The notes below the pieces were generated by a model. The model searched no databases. It was not told the origin of the DNA and saw only the letters and a program-made list of their open reading frames with translations. This document shows positions 9,221-19,900 of a stretch of DNA of 33,204 nt, piece after piece (the stretch's first letter is position 1; the number at the start of each line of letters is the position of its first letter). A program made the position numbers and the translations under genes. This DNA comes from Pigoraptor vietnamica (taxonomy: Eukaryota > Opisthokonta > Filasterea). Location: NCBI GenBank assembly GCA_943704525.1, contig CALSCQ010000897.1, positions 1 through 33,204 on the forward strand, given 5' to 3'.

Positions 9221-10674
9221 TACAGCGCGGGGCCGGTCTCGTAGATGCGGCTTGATCTCACGAGCAATTCGAGCGACTGCGCTATCTGCTCCTTTGTGAC
9301 GTTGCCGAGCGGCGTCTGCGCAAGGGCGGCAACGGCGTCGTCCAGCGACACGCCTGCAGAATGCACGTGAGAGCCAGCACGAACAGTGCGAATGCCCGCT
9401 GAAACTGCCCACCTGGCACGGATAGATCACAGCCCGTGCGATCGCGGATGAGGCGGAAGAGTGCCGGCCCGAGGTTGTGCACGTGCGACACGGCCTCGTA
9501 GCGGTCAGCCTCCGCGTCCGCCACAAACACGGCACCGCGCTCCACCAGCCGCCGAAGTCCGCGCGCAATCGCAAACGACGACCTATCGGCCTCCTGTCGA
9601 CGGCCAAGGCGCTCAGATCAGTCCCACTCGCCACAGCAGGGCGACAACGGAGGCCGTACCTCGGGGATCGCCAGCCGCACGGCCGCCTGCAATTCTGGGT
9701 CCGCGCGAAGCTCTTCATAACGGAAGGACACGCGGCCAGCAGCGACGCCAGCCGATATCCACGCGCCCAAAGCAGCGGCCACGGGATCGTCCGCTCGGCC
9801 GGTGGTCCTCCGCACCTGCAGCGGCTTCGTGAGCTCACATGCCACCCCAGCGCCCAGACAAGCACTCAACAAAGCAGTGCATTGTGGCGGCACACCGACC
9901 TACCTTGCCACTCGGGCCGTAATCGCCCTCGCCCTTCCGCTTCCCAGCAGCCTCGCGCGGATGGGGAAACGGCGCCTGATAAACGGCGCGGCGCAGCTGC
10001 AGCGCCGACAGCCAGAACATGACCTCTGCCGCAGGGTCTCGCTCCACACCTGCCGTCCATCCCGTCAGCAGGGGCCACACGCACCGCAGTCAAGAGAATA
10101 CCCACGCAGCGCGGCAACGACAATCTGTCGCTCATCGCGGTAGTCAGAGAGACGCCCGCGCACCGTGACGACGTCTCCGAGCGCGCACCTGGGCAGCGCG
10201 AGGCCGCCGCGCTCCGACGCCCACGCGATGCACGACACTGTGTCCGTGCCGTCGTCCACTGCAACACGTTCGCAATGAACAGGGAAGCAAATCTGTCCCA
10301 ATGCCGAACGCCCCAACACAAATCCATCCCATTAAGGGCCGTGGCATCTTAACACAAATGAGCATGAAACACACGATCACAGGGCGCACCCGCAAAAGCC
10401 GTGCGCTCGTCATACTCGTCGACACGCACGACAACGCCGCAGAGCTCCACGCGCGTCACGGGATGCGCGCCCAGAAGCATCGCGTCTGCGTCAGTGTTCG
10501 TGAGGATGTGGTGAGCGCATGTGCGAACGAGTGGCTCTAGCGTGTTCGCCGCCCACCCTTGACGTCCCGGACGGGGACGAGTGAGTGCACATCGCGCGCA
10601 AAGACACGCGCGTGCGCAGCGAACAGTGGGTCGCACCCCCACACGTCGACGGGCGGCCCAACAGGGTCGCTCAT
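9202..10674 (-). CDS. STN1: STN1, CST telomere-complex subunit
   Basis: Seven exons (transcript order): 10674-10557, 10485-10390, 10258-10106, 10049-9904, 9815-9660, 9593-9413, 9353-9202; 333 residues (human STN1 has 368). The N-terminus has VWGCDPLF, matching the LLWGLDPVF of human STN1. The OB fold (about 15-160) carries GAHPVTRVEL (human NGHPIKQVDV), VDDGTDTVSCIAW (human VDDSTGVINCICW) and the VTVRGRLSDYRDERQI strand pair (human IRVRGSIRTYREEREI). A helix with QLRRAVYQAPF matches the end of the human OB domain. The C-terminal half reads as two winged-helix modules, the last ending in ELLVRSSRIYET and a final ALYRAV. STN1 acts with CTC1 and TEN1 on single-stranded DNA and stimulates DNA polymerase alpha-primase for telomeric C-strand fill-in. 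The neighbouring gene on the same strand ends 285 bp upstream. Confidence 0.92.
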
Positions 10675-10783
10675 AGTAGAAGGCGCAAGGCGCCGCATCG
10701 GCGTGCTGCGAAGTAGGGATGCGGTTGCGTGTCGGCTTCAATGACCAGCAATGCGCGACGCGTGTGACGGTGGGTGGGGGTTT

Positions 10784-10833
10784 CCTGATACAGCGTTTAT
10801 CAGGGCACTCGTTCACTGCAATTCAGAGTGAAC
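10784..10833. other. Two adjacent perfect 7-bp hairpins
   Basis: CCTGATA (10784-10790) pairs perfectly with TATCAGG (10798-10804) across a 7-nt loop. Six bases further on, GTTCACT (10811-10817) pairs with AGTGAAC (10827-10833) across a 9-nt loop. They lie in the 285-bp gap between the PKHD1L1 stop and the STN1 start, so they could sit in the PKHD1L1 3' UTR or the STN1 5' region. Role unknown. Confidence 0.4.
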
Positions 10834-10959
10834 GTGGGTCCGAAGAGCCAAGCACAAGCGCACGCGGCGGTAAGCGAACGAAAAAAGTAGAGGCGTCACG
10901 CACACAAAACACACGCAGAAAAATGCATCACACAGCAGGGCTCAGTGTCGGTGTCGTCC

Positions 10960-13900
10960 CTAGTCAGCGCTGCCTCCGGAGCGGCCGCTGTTCTGAGACG
11001 ACTTGAGCTCGTCCTGGATCGACGGCTCGCGAGGCGCTTCCTGCGACATCACGGGGCTGCGCGTCGGCGTCCGCGGGCGGGGCTCGTCGATCGAGTGCGG
11101 CACGACGTCCCCCAGCAGCGACGGCGGAGCGGCCTCGACCTCAGGCACGGCGAAGGGGTCCGCGATCCGGGGCTCGACATGCGGCACCCGCGGCTGAGGA
11201 AGGGGCGACGCCGCAGGGGACTGGAGGGGCTCCACGCAGTGCTTCGGAAGGCGGCCCCACTTGTGCGACGTCGTGTTGAGGCCCATGTACCAGCTGGCAT
11301 TGGTCGAGTCGGTCACCTGCACAATGTCGCCGACAGCAAGCGCCACCTCGTCGGGGAACTTGGGCACGTAGTTGCGCTTCGCAACGAAGCGGGCGTACCG
11401 CGGGGAGCTCTCGTCCATGGGCTGCTTCACGTTCATCGGGTCGTTCGGGGGCAGCGGCAGCGAAATGGGCGCCTCGGCACCCGCACCCAAAGGCGGCAGG
11501 GGCGTCGGCGGCTCAAACGAAACGCCCCCAGCGGCGCTCGACATGACCGTGTTGACGGCGAGCGGCGCGGCCATCATTGGGGCGAGATTCTCCGCGGGCG
11601 CGGGCGCGACGACACCCGCGCCGGCGTCCAGCTCCTCCGGGCGAATGTCCACGCGCTTGGGCGTCCACGTCTGGTGCGTGCGTGTGTACCACATGTAGCC
11701 GCCGACGCACGCGGCAATCAGCACGACGGCGCCAGCAACCACGCCGCCGATGATCGCGCCCTTGTTCGCCGAGCTCGAGTTGAGCGATGCCGACACGGGG
11801 GGCGCGGGCGACGGGGCAACACTCCCTGTTGTCGCCGGCGCAGACGTTGCCGCGGGATTCGAGGGCGCACCCGTGCCTGCGGACGAAGCAGCGGAGGACG
11901 CCGCAGCGCCCGTCGGAGTCCCGGCAGGAGTGGACGTCGGCGCAAGGGATCCGGACGCGGAGCTCGCCTGCTGCGTGTTGGTCGACGGCGCTGGGGCGTT
12001 GCTCTGCCCGGGATAAGAGATGGAAATCTCGCTCGACTTGAGCGAAAACTGGTTGTTGCCCGTCGTGAAGCGCAGGCGCACCGTCTGCTGCTGCGTCGAG
12101 TTCAGCACGGTCAGAATGACGTTGGTGAAGTTCGCGCGGCCGCCCGAGAAGTACGCGACCGTCGTCCCCCCCAGCGACAGCTGCGCGCCCGGCGCCGTCT
12201 CGTTCGCCATCGTATCGATCGTGACGGACGCGTTCCACGGCGTAAGGATGCCGAGCTGGTTCACGAGCACGCCAGATCCATCGCGCACCTCCAGCTGGAA
12301 CATGCCGTTAAACGTCGTGTTCGCGAGGACGCCCGTCGACGTCGCCGACAGCGTCATGGTCGCGGGCACCTGAATCGGCGCATTGCTCCCACCGCTGTTT
12401 CCGGCGTTCGGATCCGTAGAGCCGTCCGGCGGCGGCGAAGTCGAAACGGCCATCTGAATGTCCGCGCCAAGCACCTCGACGCCGAGACCGGCCGCGAGAG
12501 AGTTCGACTGCACGAGCGCGACAAACTTCTCGCCAATGCTGTTGAGGTCCGCGAGGGCGTTCTGCTGTGCGGCGTACGCGTCCTGCGCCGCCGTGTCCGT
12601 CGAGTTGTCCGCCCCGCCGCTGCTGCCGCTGTCGTCGTCCGATTCGGAAACCGTCGGCGCCGTCGGCATGCTCACCGTGTTCGCCGGCGGGTTGCCAATC
12701 TGCAGGTTGATGGTCGTGGCCGCGTCGCTCGCGCGCCCGTGCCGGAAGGACGACGCGCTCTCGGCGACGACGTCGACCACCTTGATGCGCGACGGGTCGG
12801 CGCCGAGCAGGGTCGCAAGGTTGAAGATGAGCTGCGGGCCGTAGAACGTGTCGATCGACATGCCGAGCGTGAGGCCAATCTGCACGACGGGCGACAACAC
12901 GACGTCCAGAATCGCGCGCCCGCGGAGAACCACGTGCACGAGCTTCGTGCGGCGCTCGTAATAGTTGGCCGCCGCCGGGCGCAGCACCGACGGAATGAAC
13001 TGCGGGCCCTGGCGCGACTCGACCGACCCGGGCGTGTTGCCGGTGCCAGGGACAAAGACGTTGTTCTCGGGTTCGATGTAGCGCCCGTCGCGGTAGACGT
13101 CGATGCGCTGGGGGTTCGAATACCACGTCGAAATCACGATGCCCTCGTCGGGGCTCGCGCTCGGAAGGTGGAAACGCGTGCGGCCGGGGTTCGTGCCCGT
13201 CATGTAGAGCGTATAGTTGCGGCGCACGCCCACGACGGCGAAGAACGTCGAGAGGCGCTTGAGGCACGTGTAGTGCTCGCACCAGCCGTGGTCCTGGGGG
13301 CCGTTGAGGAGATCCATCGTCCCGTCCGCCGTGAGCGAGAGCGGCGACAGGCGGCGCGTCTCCGTGTCCGAATCGAGGCTTTCGATGATCAGCAGGCGGT
13401 GGGTTCCGCCGGCGCAGCGGTACGCATTCCACGCCTGGACGCGCTCGCACGACAGCCCATCGCGCACAATTCCGCGGAAGGGAGCGACGTCGGCGGCGGA
13501 AAGCGCGCGGCCGCCGGGCGCCTTGAGCGCAGCGGGCGGGATCTTCGACTCGTCAAAGCGAATCTCGGCGATCGGAATGATGGTGCCGCCGGTGGCGCCA
13601 AAGAAGGACCCGTCGACGTCCGTGACGATCACGTGCTTGAGGCCGTCGCAGTCCATGTCGATGCAGTCGGTCGGGTTGATCCACGCGGGGTCCGTCTCGT
13701 GGTAAAACAGGCGGCCTTCGTCGGGCACCCCAACCCACTCCACGCCCGCAAACAAGTGCGGGTGCGTCGCGTCCGGCGACTTCGGGTTCGTCGCGATGGC
13801 GTGGTTCCACCGTCCGCAAGAGTCCTGCCCGAAGTTCGCAAAGGTGAGCCCGTTGCCGTTGACCGTTCCATAGAGTGCCGGATACGACATGATCTCGTCC

Positions 13901-16900
13901 CAGCCGTGCGGGGGGCCAAGAATCTTCTCCATCGTGAACGACGTCAGCACCAAGCCGGTGCGCGCGGCGTCCGCCGGCGACGACATCCGCGACACATGCG
14001 GGGGGGGCGCGTCGCTGCACGAGCCCTCGTCCGAAATGCCGACGACCAGGCCGTTTGTCGCGTTCACCGTCTTGTCCAGCGAGAAGTGGCGCACAGAGCT
14101 GGGACCAAAGACGCCGAGGAAGAGGCCCAGGTGCGCGTCGGCCACGGCAAAGTCCCGCACGATGATCGACGATTCAATCGACGAGTAGATGCCAAAGTCC
14201 CAGCACTTGTACGCGCGGAAGCCTGCAAATAGCGTGCACGCGGGCGCGCCCTCGAGCTTGAAGCACATGAGCGCGCCGTGTGCCGAGTTGTTGTAGTACG
14301 CGGGCTGTCCGTCGGCGGCCGGAGTGCTGCACGAATCGCCACGCACGCGGAAGCCGTGGCGGTCAGAGCCAGACGCGGCGTTGCCACGGACGACGCACAG
14401 CGCCACGCGGACATCGAAGGCCGCCGACTCGTCGCTGAAGCCGGGGTCGGCCACGTCGGTCAGCGCAATCGTCACGTACATCGCCAGGTTGTTCGTGATT
14501 GTCGTCGACTTGGACGTCGTGTAGATCGCCGAGCCGACGGTGCGGTACACGACGTTGTCAGACAGCTCGACGCCCTCGGACGTGTGCACGCCGACGGCGC
14601 TGTTGAAGTTCCAGTTGAAGGCGGACCGGCGAATGTACGACGCCGCGGCCGTCGACGCGAGGAGGTCCTTGAACGCAACCGCGTGGCGCGGGTCCGCCGG
14701 CGAGGGCCATCCGCGCTGGCCGCAGTTGCGCAGCTCCACCCCCACCATCCGCAGCCGGCCCGAGAGCACCGTCGGAATGGACGCGCCCATGTCCGCGGTG
14801 TACTGGTACGCGCCCACGAGGATGCGCCCGCCAAACTCGGCAGCAAGCGCGCCCTCGCCGTCGTCCAGGCCGCGCACGACAATGTTCCGCGTAAGCAGGC
14901 CCACTTCGGCCGCCATCGTGATCGAGCGCGAGCCGTAGGTCGACTTAGTGGCCGCGTGGCGGTGCGCGAGGGGCTGCTGGAACGACAGAACGCGCCGGTC
15001 CGTCGACACGCCCGTAATCACGCGGAGCTCGCCCTCCGCGGGGTCGTATCCCGTCGGCCCAATCACAATCTGGTCGCCCACCTTCCACGGCACGGGCTGC
15101 GAGAGCGTCACGCTCACCGCTCCCGCAACGGCAGGCACAGCCAGGCGCGTCCAAGTGACGTTCGGGGGGGTCCCAAACATGTCGACGTTCCCAAAGACGC
15201 CGAGCGACTTGGCGCCCATGTTGATGCGGCTGGTGAGGGTGAGCTCGGGCGTCGTGCGGTTGCCCGTCAGCGAGATGGTCGCGCGGTTGCGGAAGGGAAC
15301 CGTGCTGTTGCCAATCGCAATGCGACCGCCGCGCACGTGGATGTACGTGGCCGTGAGCTCGCGGTCCTCGCCGTCGACGAATATCAGCTGCCCTGCCACG
15401 GTGAGCAGGTTGAGGCGCGCCGTGTCGCAGTCCAGCAGCACAATCTGGTTGCTGCCGACAATCGCGTTGTCGCCGTCGCCGGGCACCTGGCCACTCGGCC
15501 ACCCGGACGCATCCGACCACCGCCGCGTGCCCGCCGGCAGGTTCGTGTCGTTCGACGGGGGCCGGGGGCAGCCGCCCTTGGGGCAGCGGTCCGCAAAGTA
15601 CGAAAAGTCGAGGCTGTCGCCGCTGTGGCCCTTCCCGGTGATGATGAACGTGTTCGTCATGGTGGCGTTGTCAAAGTGGTACGTGCCGAGCGTGTCGTTC
15701 GAGAGCACCGGCCGCATCGCGTCGTCCTCCACCCCCGCAATCACAAAGTGGTTGAAGTGTTGCTGGTAGTGCAACGACAGCGTCAAATAGTCGTTCTCGC
15801 CAAACAGGGCCGCGCCCATGCTGTAGCTCGTCACGTCGACACGGTCCTTGGCCGCGACCGCATACGACAGGGTGACGTCGCCATAGAGCGGGACCGTCGC
15901 CATGTAGCCATTCGCGTGTGTGAGGCGCTTCTCCCGCCACGGAACCGACGTGTTGCCAAAGCTGTTGGAGAGCACTGCGTTGAAGCCGTTCAGCGACGAC
16001 GGTTGCAGGTTGTTCCACGCGATGCGGCGGAACTCCACGGCGTCCGTGCATGTCATGCCAGGGAACCCGCGCGAAAACCCGTCGGACGGCGTGCAAATGG
16101 CCGGGTTGGCGAGCCCGTTCGTCGGCAGCGCCCAGCCGCGCCCGCCAATCAGCGAGCCGTCGAGGTCGCGCCACAGCACCTCGTGCTCCCACTGGAAGGC
16201 GGCGACGTTCGGCGCGTTGATCTTGACGATGCCCCGGAAGCGCGTCTCCATGCCGCCGTCGAAGGGCTTGAACGGCGTGCAGAACGAGCACCCGCGCAGC
16301 ATCGCCTGGTTGGGCGCGTCGAAATTCACAAACGTCACGTTCTCCACCGTAAGCTTCTCCGACATGGGCGTGCGCAGGCCGGTCGCCGACCCCGCAAAGC
16401 CGTTCAGCAGCCCGGTGCGGCCAACCACGATCGTGTTGGCGACGAGCGGACCCCCCCAGCTGCCCTGCACCTTCGTGATTTCAATGTTCGAGTCGGCGCT
16501 GTCGGCGATCGCAGAGTCCAGAATGCGGAGGTGGCCGACGTCCGAGAACTCAATGCCCCTCCGGTTCGCATACGCCGTCGTCGCGCGAAGCTCGGCGGTG
16601 ACAAGCGCGCCGCCGTTACACTCGCGCGCGCGGGGGATCCACTTCTCCCACACGCGGACGCCAAAGTCGTTCGAGTGCGCTGTGTTGCCGAGGAAAGTGC
16701 CGAGCATGGCCTGGTTCGGGCACACCGACCACGTCTGCGACGGCCCCGTTGGGTTGTCCGGCAGGTTGAACCAGTAACCCGCGTGCTCCGAGCCGCCCGC
16801 GGCGTTGCCGACATAGTGGTTGCGCGGGTTCGTGATCCAGAAGGTCGCGGGCGCCTGATCCGTGTTGAGAAGCGACGCCGAGCTTCGCGTGCGCACGCCG

Positions 16901-19900
16901 AGGTTGTTGCGCACAATGTTCTCAGACTCGATGCCGTCCTCGAGGAAGTACGTGTGGCCCATGACATTGTAGGCGACGTTGTTCTCGACGCGCAGCTGGT
17001 GCACGCCGTGCATCGTCACGGCGCGGTTGAACGTGTGGTGGACCGAGCACCCCCGGATGTACGAGTTGGCCGAGACGCCCGGCATGTGGAAGTGGAGCGG
17101 GTAGCGGCCGAGGCGGAAGGCCTGGCCCGCGTGCCGCACCTCAAAGTGCGCCAGGCGCGCGCCCTGGTGCATGTGCACGAAAACCTGCGCGCCAAACGTG
17201 TCCCCGAGCGGCTGCTCCGGGTCCAGCGCCCCCTGAATCACCACGTTGCGCGAGAGGAGACCGACCTCCGCGCGAACGTCAAACGTGCGATCGCCCACAG
17301 TCACCGACTCGCCCGTGTGCGAAAACGACAGCGGCTCGGCAAACAAGACGGTCGTGTTTCCGTCGGCCAGCCCCGTGATCGTCACGACTTCGGCCTCGCG
17401 CGAATTGAAGGACGTCGATGCAATGACGATGCGGTCGCCCACATTCCACTCGCCCACGGCGTCGCGCACACGAATGCTCGTCGAGCCAGGGCCCGCGGTG
17501 AGCGCAAGCGTCGTCCACGTGACGTTGAGCGGCCGGCCGTGGATGTCGAGCGAGCAGTTGCGGCACGCGAGCACCTTGCTGCCGTAGACGGGGAGCTCCG
17601 TGTCCTGGATGTTGCCGTGCAGCGTGATCGTCGCGCGGTTCATGAACGGCTCGGCTTCCGTGCCAATCTCGAGCCGCCCGTTGTTGATCAGCACGTACTT
17701 GGCGTCGAGCTCGACTCCGTCGGCGCGGTCAAACACAAGGGCGCCCTCCACCACGACGGCCTCGAGCACCGGCGACTTGATGTCCAGCAGCAGCGTCTGG
17801 TCCTTCCGCACGTAGACAATGTCGCCGTCGACGGGCTTGTTGCACGAGTTGCCCCACGTCGCGCACGACGACCACCGGTCAATGTAGTCGAACGTCGCGT
17901 CGACAGCAAACGCGTCGCCCCACTCGGGCGCGTTCACCCGGATGGGCGCAGTGCGCGATGTAACGTGCGGTCCCGTGACGCACACGACCGTCGTCAGGTT
18001 GATCGAGGCGATGTGGCACTCGGACCCGCCGATGGTTACCGTGCTGGCCGGGTTGAAGTTCTTGCCCACAATCGTCAGCACCGTGCCGCCCTGCGTGCCT
18101 CCCCGTTTGGGCGAGAAGCCGGTGACCACCGCGGTCCATGCCGTGCGGAAGAGGTATTGCGACGACCACGTGCCTTCCCTCCCGTTCACGTGCGCAACCA
18201 CCGAGCACTGGGTGTCCGTTGTGGGGGGCGCAAGGCCAGGGAAGCGCGAGAGGAGACACTCGATGTGCGCGAATGAGGCGGACGTGATGACGCATGTGGC
18301 GCTGCACACGGAAATGGCGTTGGCCGACGCGTTGCCGGGGCGCCCGTCGAAACCGTCGCCGTCGATGCGCATCAACACGCCGCCGCCAAAGCCGCTCTGC
18401 ACCGGCGCCACACTGTCGACGTAGAGACCGTGCGTAAAAGTCGCGCTGCCAATCGAGTACCCCAGGTTGTTCACGCGCACAACCACCTTGTGCACGCCGG
18501 CCACGTTGGCACCGACCGTGCACGCGATCTGGCTGGAGGTGGCCGCGGTCACCTTACAGTCGACACCGCCGACAGTGACCTTGTTTTTCCCCAAGTCCGT
18601 CGAGAACTTCGAGCCGAACACGAGAAGCGTTGTGTTCGCGCGGCCCGTGGACGGCTGCACGAAGTTCACGTGGGGCGTGGCGTTGTCGGTATAGCCAAAC
18701 GCGCCTGCTATCGTCGCCGAGTCTTCGCCCACCGCCACCGTGATCCGGAGGGCAGTCCCAGCAGTGTGCGGAGTCGTCTCGCACTGAATCGACGTTTCGG
18801 AGGCGGCCGTCACAGTGCACGGCGCACCGTCCACGGTGACGGCGTTGTCGGCGGCGACGGGCGAGAATCCGTTGCCAGCAAGCGAGAGGACAGTGCCACC
18901 AGCAATGCTGCCCTCAACCGGCGTCGCGGCGGTCGCAGTGAGAGTAAACGCAAACTTGGGCGCTGAAGACGAGTCAGCAAGTCCCTTGTGGGCGACGGCA
19001 ACGCGGACAGAGCGACGGCCCACGCGGGTAGGGGGGATGGAGCACGTCAGCGACGAGGCACCGACAGATGTGACCGTGCAGCGGACGCCGTCAAAATCGA
19101 CGATGTTTTCGCGCAATACGGACGAAAAGCCCGAGCCAAACACCGTCACGTCCAGCTGCCCATTGCCCGAGGCCGGCGATATGTCCGTCACGACCGGCGT
19201 GAGGGCGGCCAGAAACTCGTAGAAGCAAATATCGCCCGCACACGCCGAGGGCACTCCCACGTTCTCCAGCGATCCGTCGCGCGTGTGCACGACCGTTCCC
19301 ACGCGGGCCGCAACGACTTCGTAGTACGGGGCGACAAAGCCGACGTCGTTCTCGCGCGGCAGACGTGCAAGCCCAACAACGTAGGCCGGCTGCGCGTCCG
19401 TCTCGGCGTAGCGCACGTGAGACCGGACGACGGGTGCGCCGAGAGCGCCGCGGTAGAGCGCGGCCTCATCGAGCGTCCCAGTAAAGTTGGCGACACCGTC
19501 AATGCCGACAGGAGGCCCGCCAAAAATGACCGCCGCGGGCGCGCACGGCGACGGCGACACGGCAACCGACGCGACCTCCGTGCCGTTGATGTACAGGCGC
19601 TGCGTTCCGGAAACCACGACGCCCACCACGTGCGTCCATTCACCGACCGGCACCGCTGGCCCATCCACGACTGACCACCGGCCGGGGAGCACCAGCGGCA
19701 GCAGTGTGGGTGTAGGCGACATGAGGACACTCGTTATTCCAACTGTTGCGGTCGCCGTCGCCGTCGCCGTGGCCGTCTGCGTGGCCGTCGCCGTCCCCGA
19801 CGCGAGGTTTGAGAAGAGATCCTCGCCGGCCGCGAGCCGACGGTGGTGCACCAAATCGTCCTCGTCGTGCGTCGCCTCCTCAAAGACGCGCGCGTCGTCC

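Noticed and set aside
10945-18276. Very long open frames on the plus strand opposite PKHD1L1 (over 1000 residues each)
   Set aside because: They are Arg/Val/His-rich shadows of a GC-rich coding strand in which stop codons are rare on the complement. They contain no domains, and the minus strand has a full set of recognisable domains.
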